Below are positions 36,216 to 46,708 of a stretch of DNA of 64,000 nucleotides, in pieces. The notes under the pieces are model-generated. The model was not told the origin of the DNA, made no database searches, and was given only the letters and a program-made list of their open reading frames with translations. Origin of the DNA: Virgibacillus necropolis (GTDB lineage Bacteria > Bacillota > Bacilli > Bacillales > Amphibacillaceae); assembly GCF_002224365.1 (NCBI RefSeq), contig NZ_CP022437.1, forward strand, positions 1,302,001 to 1,366,000, given 5' to 3'. The position numbers and the translations under genes are program-made. The stretch's first letter is position 1. Every line of letters starts with the position of its first letter.

Positions 36216-36244
36216 TTGACAGCGTTTCCAATTTGCGTTAAATT
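36216..36244 (+). promoter_or_regulatory. glpF promoter with overlapping cre-like site
   Basis: TTGACA (36216-36221), 17 bp, TAAATT (36239-36244). TTGACAGCGTTTCCA (36216-36230) fits the CcpA cre consensus with one mismatch and covers the -35 box, so glucose repression is expected. Confidence 0.65.
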
Positions 36245-36280
36245 TAATGTACAAGTTAATTTTCGTGGCCTGAGATTTGG

Positions 36281-36341
36281 AGACCCACACTACAAACGGT
36301 ACTTTCCTATGTAAAGTACACTATTTGAGTGTGGGTCTTTT
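36281..36341 (+). terminator. GlpP-type leader terminator (glycerol antitermination)
   Basis: AGACCCACACT (36281-36291) pairs with AGTGTGGGTCT (36328-36338) followed by T5. In B. subtilis GlpP with glycerol-3-phosphate prevents such termination before glp genes. A smaller alternative stem (GTACTTT...AAAGTAC) lies in its loop. Confidence 0.75.
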
Positions 36342-36344
36342 TAT

Positions 36345-36437
36345 TTGCAGTTAAGAAAGTATAGATCCTTTCTTACTGCATAAGTGCAACTAAGGCTTTC
36401 GTCATTAAGGCTTGGCGATAAGCCAAGTTTTCTAATG
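36345..36437. repeat. Hairpin-rich repeat family B, full copy
   Basis: It starts GCAGTTAAGAAAG...CTTTCTTACTGC (stem) and ends with CTTGGC...GCCAAG followed by TTTTCTAAT. Almost the same order occurs at 54334-54410. It lies between the leader terminator and glpF. Confidence 0.8.
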
Positions 36438-36491
36438 AGATTTACTTGTAGTAAACAGATGGGAAACATATACTTGAAAAGGAGTGCTAGT

Positions 36492-38835
<2,344 letters not shown>

Positions 38836-38847
38836 ACCATATAGAAC

Positions 38848-38877
38848 AAAAACTGGGCTAATTTGGCCCAGTTTTTG
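38848..38877. terminator. Terminator of glpFK
   Basis: AAAACTGGGC and GCCCAGTTTT pair with a 7-nt loop; T5 follows. Also usable by the convergent gene that ends at 38881. Confidence 0.85.
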
Positions 38878-38880
38878 TTG

Positions 38881-39342
38881 TTAATACTCTTTGTTAAATC
38901 CTTCTTCATCTAAAAACTGTGTGGCTTGTTTATAGGAATGAAAAGAGCCATCAAGATTTTGCCCTGCGTATACATTCCACAAGCCGTCTTCATAAACTAG
39001 TAATAAAGTCTGTTCGTTCGCATTTACCCAGTGTTCCTCATCTGGAATTTCTTCAGCGTTTGCTTCTGGTGAAAGGGAATGAATAGCTTGTTGGATCACG
39101 TCAATCAGTTCACTTTCTGTGTAATTACGGATATTGGTCATCCCTTTATTATCTGTTTCATAATCGCCTACGTTTTTTGTATATACAAAACCGTTGCCAT
39201 TTGGATGTAAGTGTTGAACGACGATTTTTTTGTCCAAAGCGCTCTTTTCATAATGAAAATTTACGCGTCCCATTGATATATCTTTTCGTTCTAGTTCGGG
39301 AAAATTGTTAATGATGGATAATTTTTCTTCAAAAGTTAGCAT
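38881..39342 (-). CDS. Conserved hypothetical cytosolic protein
   Basis: 153 residues; ATG at 39342 follows GGAGG and is preferred over the start six codons upstream. Soluble and acidic, with no signal or membrane segment. It opens LTFEEKLSIINNFPEL and contains VVQHLHPNGNGFVYTKN and YAGQNLDGSFHSYKQA. I do not recognise a characterised family; it looks like an orphan Bacillaceae protein. Convergent with glpK, 70 bp downstream of the HAD gene stop and on the same strand. Confidence 0.6.
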   Translation of the reverse strand: MLTFEEKLSIINNFPELERKDISMGRVNFHYEKSALDKKIVVQHLHPNGNGFVYTKNVGDYETDNKGMTNIRNYTESELIDVIQQAIHSLSPEANAEEIPDEEHWVNANEQTLLLVYEDGLWNVYAGQNLDGSFHSYKQATQFLDEEGFNKEY

Positions 39343-39412
39343 GATTCCTCCGTTTAACATTGATTTGACTTAAAGTTAGTATACCCTTGATTCCTCAGTT
39401 TCGATAACTTGT

Positions 39413-40198
39413 TTACTCTACTAATCCAAGCTGCTTTAATCCATTAAAAATTCCTGAATCGGATACGGTAGTTGTACGGTTTTTGGCATAAGCAAACAAG
39501 TCTGGGTGGGCGTTCCCCATAGCAAAACCCTCTCCAACGGTTTCAAGCATTTCTTTGTCATTCATGCCATCACCAAATGCAATTGCATCTTCTTTTTTGC
39601 GGTTTAATTTCTTAAGGACGGTTTTGATTGCCTCTCCTTTGTTGACGTTTTTCCGAATGACATCATAGCAATTATTAATTCCGCCAACGTTCACTGGTGA
39701 AAGATATAAGTTTTCATCTATGGAATAAAGGGCAAGATCATCATCGTTAATATTAATCAACGTCATACTTAAAATATCATTTTTTATATCTGGCGTTATT
39801 TGATCATTTTCCTTTAGAAGAAACGCATTAATAAATGCTTTTGTAGCGGGTGAATTGGGTGTTGAGTAATAATTTTTCTTGCTTGTATAAACGACAATCT
39901 CATGGTTGTGTTGGTCGACTGTTTCCAGGAAATGTTCAATGGTACTAGTATCCATTGGTTCATCTACTACCGTTTCGTTTTGATAGGTCGCAAATGCACC
40001 GTTATATCCAATAAAAGAATCAATCGTTAGTTCTTCAGCCAAATCGTAAATTTCATGGAGTGGGCGCCCTGTTGAGAGAAAGACCTCGACACCCTGTTTT
40101 TTAACTTGTTCAATTGCATCTTTTGTAGAGTCCATAACTGTGTGATCAGGTCGCAAAATTGTCCCATCTATATCTAGAAATAGTGTATTGTATGTCAT
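39413..40198 (-). CDS. HAD-superfamily Cof-type phosphatase (YkrA-like)
   Basis: 261 residues, class IIB HAD: LFLDIDGTIL (nucleophile Asp9 and DxD), STGRP (motif II), a C2 cap, the lysine region and GDGMNDKEML (motif IV, metal binding). Such enzymes dephosphorylate sugar phosphates or flavin/nucleotide compounds. AAGGAGAT precedes the ATG. Length and course are like YkrA. Divergent from mtnE. Substrate unknown. Confidence 0.85.
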   Translation of the reverse strand: MTYNTLFLDIDGTILRPDHTVMDSTKDAIEQVKKQGVEVFLSTGRPLHEIYDLAEELTIDSFIGYNGAFATYQNETVVDEPMDTSTIEHFLETVDQHNHEIVVYTSKKNYYSTPNSPATKAFINAFLLKENDQITPDIKNDILSMTLININDDDLALYSIDENLYLSPVNVGGINNCYDVIRKNVNKGEAIKTVLKKLNRKKEDAIAFGDGMNDKEMLETVGEGFAMGNAHPDLFAYAKNRTTTVSDSGIFNGLKQLGLVE

Positions 40199-40389
40199 TG
40201 TTGATCTCCTTACCTTTTTTATTATCTTGTAATAGTACCATAATAGTACACTTTTATCTAAAATGTGGATATGTTGGTTGTATTATCATTAGAAAGATAT
40301 CTGAGATGGTGTTGCATTTTTCTTCCTTTACAAACCACTAATCAGAGGCTATTATTAGTAACAATTATCAGAATTGGGGAGTGAGCGAT

Positions 40390-41568
40390 GTGCATAGGTT
40401 TGAACAATCTGAGGCATTAAAGCGTTTGCCTGAACAGTTTTTTGCGAAGCTTGTAAAAAAAGTGCAGCAACTGCAAAGTGAGGGACACGACGTGATTAAC
40501 TTAGGGCAAGGGAATCCAGATTTGCCTACACCTGAACATATTGTTGAATCTTTACAAGGTGCGGCAGAAAATCCAATCAATCATAAATATTCGCCGTTTC
40601 AGGGTTTTGCATATGCTAAACAAGCGATGGCTGACTTTTACAAAAGAGAGTATGGGGTTGTGGTGGATCCAGAAACTGAGGTTGCCATTATGTTTGGCTC
40701 GAAATCTGGCCTTGTTGAGCTGAGCCAATGCCTGTTAAATCCGGGTGATACGGCATTGTTACCTGATCCAGGCTATCCAGATTATATGTCAGGTATTGCG
40801 CTCGCGGATGCAAAAACGGAAATGATGCCACTTCTTGTGGAGAATAATTTTTTGCCTGATTACGGTCAGATTCGAGATGATGCATTAAACCGAGCGAAAT
40901 TAATGTTTTTAAATTACCCAAATAACCCGACGTCAGCGACTGCTACAAAGGAATTCTTCGATGAAACTGTTGAGGTTGCAAAACAACACGGTATCTGTGT
41001 GTTGCATGATTTTGCGTATGGTGCGATTGGGTTTGATGGGGAAAAGCCACAAAGTTTCTTGCAGTCAGAAGGGGCAAAGAACATTGGAATCGAGATGTAC
41101 ACGTTATCGAAAACATATAATATGGCTGGCTGGCGGGTAGCGTTTGCAATCGGGAACCAATCAGTAGTTGAGAGCATAAATTTAATTCAGGATCATGTAC
41201 ACGTTAGCTTGTTTGGTGGAATTCAACAAGCTGCGGCGAGTGCACTGAATAGTGATCAGGCAGCAGTACAAAAATTAGTGACGACATACGAAGAACGTAG
41301 AAATAGCTTTATCGAAAAACTAAATGAAATTGGTTGGAAGGTTGAGGCACCAAAGGGGACATTTTTTGCTTGGCTGCCAGTTCCTGATGGCTATACTTCA
41401 GAAGAATTTGCTGATTTGTTACTAGAAAAAGCGCACGTTGTTACCGCACCTGGAAATGGTTTTGGCTCGGCTGGTGAAGGCTATGTGCGAATAGGGTTGT
41501 TAGCTAGCGAAGATCGCCTAGCGGAAGCGGTTAATAGAATTGGAAAATTAAATCTCTTCCGAAAATAG
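40390..41568 (+). CDS. mtnE: Methionine-salvage aminotransferase MtnE
   Basis: PLP class I aminotransferase of about 392 residues, collinear with B. subtilis MtnE (YkrV): RFEQSEALKRLPEQFFA, INLGQGNPDLPTPEHIVE, NHKYSPFQG, PDPGYPDY, LNYPNNPT, HDFAYGAIGFDG, TLSKTYNMAGWRV (PLP lysine). It makes methionine from KMTB using an amino donor such as glutamine. The GTG at 40390 is chosen: GGGGAGTGA lies at good distance and the B. subtilis N-terminus aligns there; GTG at 40381 is the alternative. No other mtn genes or S-box leader are visible. Confidence 0.85.
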   Translation: MHRFEQSEALKRLPEQFFAKLVKKVQQLQSEGHDVINLGQGNPDLPTPEHIVESLQGAAENPINHKYSPFQGFAYAKQAMADFYKREYGVVVDPETEVAIMFGSKSGLVELSQCLLNPGDTALLPDPGYPDYMSGIALADAKTEMMPLLVENNFLPDYGQIRDDALNRAKLMFLNYPNNPTSATATKEFFDETVEVAKQHGICVLHDFAYGAIGFDGEKPQSFLQSEGAKNIGIEMYTLSKTYNMAGWRVAFAIGNQSVVESINLIQDHVHVSLFGGIQQAAASALNSDQAAVQKLVTTYEERRNSFIEKLNEIGWKVEAPKGTFFAWLPVPDGYTSEEFADLLLEKAHVVTAPGNGFGSAGEGYVRIGLLASEDRLAEAVNRIGKLNLFRK

Positions 41569-41680
41569 TTGGTGAAATTATCAGTCAAGTCTCTAAAGGA
41601 TTTGGTAAGCCAGAGTGGATGAAGTAATTGAATCTGTCATGTATAATGTAACTAGCTTTTAATAGAGAGGATCGTATGGC

Positions 41681-41878
41681 ATGACAGTAGATGGAAGATA
41701 TCGAGATCAGGTAAAGCCTGGGCTTGAAGTTGATATTGTGTTAAAGAAAGACCAACGTACTGGTCAACTGACTAATGGCATTGTAAAAGATTTATTAACA
41801 AAATCATCCTATCATCCACACGGGATTAAGGTTCGTCTTGAGGATGGGCAAGTTGGCCGTGTGAGTAATAGGAAGTAA
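41681..41878 (+). CDS. ywbE: YwbE family protein
   Basis: 65 residues: RDQVKPGLEVDIVLKKDQRTG, IVKDLLTKSSYHPHGIKVRL and EDGQVGRV, nearly identical in pattern to B. subtilis YwbE (DUF2196). A small basic KOW-like beta-barrel protein is likely; function unknown. AGAGAGGA site about 10 bp upstream of the ATG. Monocistronic with terminator. Confidence 0.88.
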   Translation: MTVDGRYRDQVKPGLEVDIVLKKDQRTGQLTNGIVKDLLTKSSYHPHGIKVRLEDGQVGRVSNRK

Positions 41879-41879
41879 A

Positions 41880-41918
41880 TAACCGCTAACCTCTGATGAA
41901 GGAGGTAGCGGTTATTTT
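41880..41918. terminator. Terminator after ywbE
   Basis: AACCGCTAACCTC pairs with GAGGTAGCGGTT (one bulge), followed by ATTTTTTT. Confidence 0.85.
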
Positions 41919-41973
41919 TTTATCGCAGTTTGACGGGCAGTAAAACCCCCACTGAATGAAGTTTCACTTTATA
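41919..41973. repeat. 55-bp repeat (family C), copy 2
   Basis: Same 55 bp and same orientation as 23624-23678. The pepF-like stop codon falls in its TATA end, so the repeat again touches a gene's 3' end. Confidence 0.85.
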
Positions 41974-43666
41974 GTGCTTTATCATCTACTGAATCAAGCC
42001 ACTCTTCAATTGTGTCTACTACAGATTCAACCGTTCCTTCTTTAAACGGTGATCGCAGGTTTGCCGATTCTACTAGCCCTAGAAATGCTTTTTGCCCACC
42101 TAGCTGACAAAGCTTAATGTAATCATTCCATGCTTCCTTGTGATCCTCTTGTGCGCGCTTCCAGAATTGGAATGCACAAATTTGTGCGAGGGTGTAGTCA
42201 ATGTAATAAAACGGTACATCGTAAATATGACCTTGACGTTGCCAAAACCTTCCTGATTCTAAATAATCATTTCCATCATAATCCCGATGTGGTAAATAGG
42301 TTTCTTCAAGCTTCTTCCATGCTTGGTTTCGCTCTTCTGGAGTCCACTCTGGATTTTCATAAACAAGATGCTGGAATTTATCGACTGCAACGCCATATGG
42401 TAAGAACTGTAAACCATCCGCTAAATGAGAGTATTTATATTTTTCCGTATCATCATGGAAAAATAATTCCATCCACGGCCATGTGAAAAATTCCATGCTC
42501 ATTGAGTGAATTTCCGCTGCTTCAAGGGTCGGAAAGCTATATTCAGGAATACCAATATGTCGGCTCTCATAAACTTGAAATGCATGTCCCGCTTCGTGTG
42601 TCAGAACATCTACATCACCTGATGTTCCATTAAAGTTTGCAAAAATAAAAGGCGACTGGTAATCATCAATAAAACTGCAGTATCCGCCAGCTTCTTTTCC
42701 TTTTTTTGCTTCAAGATCCATTAAATTACGATCCAACATATAATGGAAGAATTTATTTGTTTCTGGTGATAATTCTTCATACATTTTTTTGCCATTCTCA
42801 ATAATCCATTCGGGCGTGCCTTTAGGATCGGCATTTCCGGACTTAAATTTGAATGATTCATCATAGTTTTTTAAGGAATCAACACCGATTCGTTCCGCCT
42901 GTTTATCATATAGCCTGGTTACAAGAGGTACGATCGAATCTCTTACCTGTTTACGGAAAACAGTAACCATCTCAGCGTCATAATCGATACGAAGCATACG
43001 AATATACCCCAGCTCCACAAAGTTTTTATAGCCGAGTGTGGTTGCGATTTCATGACGTGTTTTTACGAGTTGATCGTAAAGGCCATCAAATTTCTCGGAA
43101 TGCTGGGCAAAAAATCCTGAGCTCGCTTCGGTTGCCTTTTTACGTGTCTCGCGATCCTTGTCCTGTGCATATGGACCAAGCTGCGCGAGCGTTAACGTTT
43201 TTCCTTGGAAAGCAACTTCAGCCGAAGCAACTAGTTTCGAGTACTCAGATGTTAACTTATTTTCTTTTTGAAGCAACTTGATAACTTTGGGATCAAATGA
43301 TTTAATTTCAAAGTTTGCAATTTCAAATAGTTGCTCGCCCCATTGTTTTTCTAAATCCTCGCGATAAGCAGATACAACTAACTCCTTGTAAAAATCTGTA
43401 TTTAACGACTTGATTTCTGGCTCAATGTCGTCAAAGAAATCACGTTCTTTTTGATAAAATTCATCGTTTGTATCAATAGATGCTCGGATATAAACCAGGT
43501 TGGAAAGTGTCGATAACCGATTACGGAATTTGTTGATTTCGTTAATTGCATCGTTTGCTTCCTCTATTGTAGAAGCTTTTTTAAATGTATTAAGTAATTC
43601 AGCGAACGCGCTCTTTTCCTTTTCTAGATTCGGACGTTCGTATGTATAGTTTTCAAATGTCTGCAT
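41969..43666 (-). CDS. M3 family oligoendopeptidase (PepF-like)
   Basis: 565-residue zinc metallopeptidase. The M3 zinc motif is LTHEAGHAFQVYE (HExxH) near residue 380, with the third ligand Glu in FPTLEAAEIHSMSMEF. It hydrolyses medium-length peptides in the cytosol. ATG at 43666 follows AAGGAGGGG; the frame extends 47 codons upstream without a site. The stop overlaps repeat C. Divergent from the DUF2164 gene. Confidence 0.9.
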   Translation of the reverse strand: MQTFENYTYERPNLEKEKSAFAELLNTFKKASTIEEANDAINEINKFRNRLSTLSNLVYIRASIDTNDEFYQKERDFFDDIEPEIKSLNTDFYKELVVSAYREDLEKQWGEQLFEIANFEIKSFDPKVIKLLQKENKLTSEYSKLVASAEVAFQGKTLTLAQLGPYAQDKDRETRKKATEASSGFFAQHSEKFDGLYDQLVKTRHEIATTLGYKNFVELGYIRMLRIDYDAEMVTVFRKQVRDSIVPLVTRLYDKQAERIGVDSLKNYDESFKFKSGNADPKGTPEWIIENGKKMYEELSPETNKFFHYMLDRNLMDLEAKKGKEAGGYCSFIDDYQSPFIFANFNGTSGDVDVLTHEAGHAFQVYESRHIGIPEYSFPTLEAAEIHSMSMEFFTWPWMELFFHDDTEKYKYSHLADGLQFLPYGVAVDKFQHLVYENPEWTPEERNQAWKKLEETYLPHRDYDGNDYLESGRFWQRQGHIYDVPFYYIDYTLAQICAFQFWKRAQEDHKEAWNDYIKLCQLGGQKAFLGLVESANLRSPFKEGTVESVVDTIEEWLDSVDDKAL

Positions 43667-43798
43667 ATAACCCCTCCTTGTATACTTTGTTTTATTCGAC
43701 AGTAAAGATTGGATTCCTGCTTTTTGACGCCGTTTCGGAATGTAATAGGATATTTTTGTTATAATGAAGACAATTGATTTTTTTAAAGGAGATTTTAA

Positions 43799-44026
43799 AT
43801 GAAACAAAAATTTGAGCTAACTAAGGAACAAAAGGATGACATGGCTGGTTTGATTAAAGGCTATTTTGAAAAGGAACGTGGAGAGGATATTGGAAATCTC
43901 GCCTCATTATTAATCGTGGATTTTTTCATCGAGGAGCTTGCGCCATTATTTTATAACATTGGAGTAGAAGACTGTCATGCATATATGTCTAGCAAGTTAG
44001 ATGACTTATTTGAAATTCAAAAGTAG
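43799..44026 (+). CDS. DUF2164 family small protein
   Basis: 75 residues: LTKEQKDDMAGLIKGYFEKERGE, LASLLIVDFFIEELAPLFYN, GVEDCHAYM. This matches the DUF2164 family (small helical proteins of unknown function, found in many Firmicutes). AAAGGAGA ribosome site; a TATAAT -10 box lies about 40 bp upstream. Confidence 0.82.
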   Translation: MKQKFELTKEQKDDMAGLIKGYFEKERGEDIGNLASLLIVDFFIEELAPLFYNIGVEDCHAYMSSKLDDLFEIQK

Positions 44027-44137
44027 CATAAAATTAGGAGATTCAGCATACAAAAATAGTGTGGTTTATAAATCATCAAGTCTGGGTAATTTATAATATA
44101 TGCTTATAGGTTACTGGAAAAAGAAAGGATGATTAAC

Positions 44138-44206
44138 ATGCTTCGTACAATTTTAATGGTTATTGGTGCTATCGTAGTAATTGGTTGGATTATTTCAATC
44201 TTATAA
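44138..44206 (+). CDS. 22-residue single-helix membrane peptide
   Basis: ATG at 44138 behind AAAGGATGATTAAC opens 22 codons ending TAA: MLRTIL then MVIGAIVVIGWIISIL, one transmembrane helix with a basic residue at the N-terminus. A terminator follows 20 bp later, so this is a complete transcription unit on its own, which argues it is real. No family recognised. Confidence 0.5.
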   Translation: MLRTILMVIGAIVVIGWIISIL

Positions 44207-44225
44207 AAGTATACTGATAAAAAGT

Positions 44226-44262
44226 GGAAACCACCCAATATACTGAGTGGTTTCCTGTTTTG
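44226..44262 (+). terminator. Terminator after the 22-residue peptide
   Basis: GGAAACCAC (44226-44234) pairs with GTGGTTTCC (44247-44255), then TGTTTTG. Confidence 0.75.
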
Positions 44263-44366
44263 TAAAGATGTACATATTTCAGATTCTTTGTTTAGTAGAT
44301 ACTAAGTTAGTAATTGAAAATCAGTGATTCACTTTATTTGTTCAATATAAAGAAGGAGGAGTATGG

Positions 44367-44579
44367 ATGGTCATTAAAAATAGCGCCACATTAAGTAGGG
44401 ACTATTTCCAATCCTACTTTAAGTTGCGAATGAATACGCTAGGTTGCTCGCTTGATGAAGCACGGGACCAAACGTATGAAAAATTTTTTGGTGAAAATGA
44501 AGAAAGATTTGGGAAGGCAACATACGTACATTTTTTAGAGGCATATGAGGAAATGAGCGAAGAAATTGATAAAAGGTGA
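44367..44579 (+). CDS. Hypothetical small protein
   Basis: 70 residues, mostly charged and helical, no membrane segment: SATLSRDYFQSYFKLRMN and FFGENEERFGKATYVHFLEAYEEM. AAGGAGGAG site before the ATG. No family recognised. Its stop lies inside the left arm of the following terminator, so it is a tight single-gene unit. Confidence 0.6.
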   Translation: MVIKNSATLSRDYFQSYFKLRMNTLGCSLDEARDQTYEKFFGENEERFGKATYVHFLEAYEEMSEEIDKR

Positions 44580-44617
44580 GACTTCGCTAATATAGAAGAG
44601 TCTCACCTTTATTTTGA
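44571..44617. terminator. Convergent terminator
   Basis: AAAGGTGAGACT (44572-44583) and AGTCTCACCTTT (44599-44610) pair perfectly; ATTTTG follows. Shared with the convergent DNA glycosylase gene, which ends at 44609. Confidence 0.8.
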
Positions 44618-45199
44618 GATGAATTTGCTTCCTTTTACATAAAAGCGCCATGGATAATGCACCGCTTCGCCCGAATTATGGATACCAATTCGTGGTCCAG
44701 TTACTATTTGTGTGTCGTCAATCTGCTGTCCCTCCGCAATTTGAAGGGGGGCTTTATTTAGTGGATGACCATAGTCAGACATTGTGATACCGAGTGCTTT
44801 TGTTAGTTTACCAGGTCCATTTGTCCATTGGAATTGATTCTTTGCTTTTGGCCTTCTTTCCGCCATTAATTCTTGCCCTGTAACGGGTTCAACGGCTCTG
44901 ATTAAAACTGCCTCAGGTCGACCGATTGCTCCACTGACTACGTTAACAAGACAATGTGTATGCATGGAATAGGTATACGTGATACCAGGTTCGCCAAACA
45001 TGATTTCGGTTCGTTTGGTGCGCCTGTTGCCAAAACTGTGTGCGGCCTGATCATCTGGTCCCATGTATCCCTCTGTTTCCACAATTATTCCTGACGCACT
45101 GCCTTCTGGAGTTTCCTTGATGAGCTGACACCCGAGTAGTGCTTTTGCCAGGTCTAGTGTTGGTTGGTTGTAAAAGTCTTTACTAAGTGGTCTAAGCAT
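44609..45199 (-). CDS. 3-methyladenine DNA glycosylase (AAG/MPG family)
   Basis: 196 residues, the B. subtilis YxlJ/Aag length. Motifs: LAKALLGCQLI, GIIVETEGYMGPDDQAAHSF (catalytic Glu), MFGEPGITYTYSMHTHCLVNVV and NGPGKLTKALGI. It removes alkylated and deaminated purines. ATG at 45199 follows AAAGGAACTAGG; the longer frame has no ribosome site. Convergent with a small hypothetical gene. Confidence 0.9.
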   Translation of the reverse strand: MLRPLSKDFYNQPTLDLAKALLGCQLIKETPEGSASGIIVETEGYMGPDDQAAHSFGNRRTKRTEIMFGEPGITYTYSMHTHCLVNVVSGAIGRPEAVLIRAVEPVTGQELMAERRPKAKNQFQWTNGPGKLTKALGITMSDYGHPLNKAPLQIAEGQQIDDTQIVTGPRIGIHNSGEAVHYPWRFYVKGSKFISK

Positions 45200-45231
45200 A
45201 CCTAGTTCCTTTCGTTTAGTTATTATTTTCC

Positions 45232-45269
45232 GCAATAAAAGACTAACATATATGTCAGCCTTTTATTGC
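45232..45269 (-). terminator. Terminator of tcyABC
   Basis: GCAATAAAAG and CTTTTATTGC form the outer stem. On the minus strand an inner CTGACA...TGTTAG stem is followed by TCTTTTATT. The tcyC stop is at 45263, inside it. Confidence 0.55.
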
Positions 45270-45997
45270 AGTTTATTTAAAAATTGTTTTGTTCTATCGT
45301 GTTGGGGATCGTTGAAAATGTCAGTTGGCTTTCCGCGTTCAACGATTACACCATTATCCATAAATAGTACCTCATCAGCCGCTTCTTTGGCAAATTTCAT
45401 TTCATGGCTGACAACGACCATTGTCATACCTTCTTCAGCTAAATCTTGCATTACCTTTAGAACTTCACCAACTAGCTCTGGATCTAGTGCTGACGTAGGT
45501 TCGTCGAATAAAATGAGCTGTGGATCCATCGCTAGTGCGCGCGCAATTCCGACTCGTTGCTGCTGTCCACCAGACAGTTGGTAAGGATACACATCAATTT
45601 TCTCACCAAGACCTACTTTAGTCAAAAGTTCTTGAGCAATTTTTCGAGCTTGGTTTTTTTTCATTTTTTTAACTGTAACGAGCCCTTCCATCACGTTCTC
45701 CGTAGCTGTGAAATGAGGGAATAGATTGTGTGTTTGAAAAACCATACCTGTTTGTTTTCGCAATTCCCGTATCTCTTTTTTTCTCGTGGTGGTCTGAAAG
45801 TCTACCTTTTGATTATTGATAGTAATAATGCCTTTATTTGGTGTTTCCAATGCATTTAAGCAACGAAGAAAAGTTGTTTTTCCCGAGCCTGATGGTCCTA
45901 TGACTACAATAACTTTTCCTTTTTCAAGTTTTAAATCAAGTCCTTTTAGTACCTCTAGTTCACCAAATTGAATGTGTAAATCTGTAACAGATAACAT
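45263..45997 (-). CDS. tcyC: Cystine ABC importer ATPase
   Basis: 244 residues: Walker [11 protein letters not shown]-loop [13 protein letters not shown], signature LSGGQQQR, Walker [14 protein letters not shown]-loop VVSHEM. The polar amino acid (GlnQ) class. With the upstream permease and the TcyA-like receptor it matches the B. subtilis tcyABC (yckKJI) cystine importer. Spaced 9 bp after the permease. Confidence 0.88.
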   Translation of the reverse strand: MLSVTDLHIQFGELEVLKGLDLKLEKGKVIVVIGPSGSGKTTFLRCLNALETPNKGIITINNQKVDFQTTTRKKEIRELRKQTGMVFQTHNLFPHFTATENVMEGLVTVKKMKKNQARKIAQELLTKVGLGEKIDVYPYQLSGGQQQRVGIARALAMDPQLILFDEPTSALDPELVGEVLKVMQDLAEEGMTMVVVSHEMKFAKEAADEVLFMDNGVIVERGKPTDIFNDPQHDRTKQFLNKLQ

Positions 45998-46006
45998 GAT
46001 AACCTC

Positions 46007-46708
46007 CTATTTTGCGATATAGCGATCTAATTTTCGTTCGATTCGTCCTTGGGCAAAAGAAAGTATCATACATATCACCCAATAGATCAACGCGGCTTCT
46101 GAATAGACAAGCAAAAATTCATAGTTTTGGGCAGCAATTTCCTGTGCTTTCCGAAACATTTCCGCAACGATTATCGTCGACGCAAGTGATGTATCTTTTA
46201 CCAGACTAATAAATGAATTTGATAAAGGTGGTATAGATACACGTGTCGCCTGTGGCAGAATGATGCGTCGTAGTGCTTGTGTATATGTCATGCTGATAGA
46301 AAAACCCGCTTCCCACTGGCCTTTAGGGATTGATAATAATGCAGCACGGATAATTTCGGATCCGTATGCTCCAACGCTTAAAGAAAATCCTATGATTGCT
46401 GCTGTAAAGGAATCAATGGTAATCCCGATAGTAGGTAGGCCGAAAAATATAATAAATAATTGAACAAGTAGAGGTGTTCCTCGTAAAATGGAAACATAAA
46501 AACGGGCAATCCATTGTAATGGTTTGATGCCTGACAAACGTGCTAGTGCAGTTAATACAGCTAAAATGAGTCCGATAACAAATGTGATTAAGGCTAATGG
46601 AATAGTATAGATTAAAGCTCCCTGGATCAATGGCCAAAGGGAGCTTATAAAGATATCTAGGTATTCCTGTTGCATTTCTGGGCTTGTAAAAATATTATTT
46701 AGATACAT
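46007..46708 (-). CDS. tcyB: Cystine ABC importer permease
   Basis: 233 residues with about five helices and the amino-acid permease EAA loop ISIPKGQWEAGFSISMTYTQ (around residues 135-155). ATG at 46708 lies within the end of tcyA (14-bp overlap), so translation is coupled; a TTG three codons earlier is the alternative. Forms a dimer with the TcyC ATPase. Confidence 0.87.
   Translation of the reverse strand: MYLNNIFTSPEMQQEYLDIFISSLWPLIQGALIYTIPLALITFVIGLILAVLTALARLSGIKPLQWIARFYVSILRGTPLLVQLFIIFFGLPTIGITIDSFTAAIIGFSLSVGAYGSEIIRAALLSIPKGQWEAGFSISMTYTQALRRIILPQATRVSIPPLSNSFISLVKDTSLASTIIVAEMFRKAQEIAAQNYEFLLVYSEAALIYWVICMILSFAQGRIERKLDRYIAK

Noticed and set aside
36384-36491. Upstream in-frame extension of glpF
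   Set aside because: It reads through repeat B, has no ribosome site, and homologues begin at MSESEFLAELIG; the ATG at 36492 has AAGGAG.
40199-40389. S-box (SAM) riboswitch before mtnE
   Set aside because: None of the conserved S-box blocks or a terminator is present in this gap.
42130-42486. 118-codon plus-strand frame inside the peptidase gene
   Set aside because: It is antisense to a well-supported M3 peptidase, has no ribosome site and no recognisable motif.
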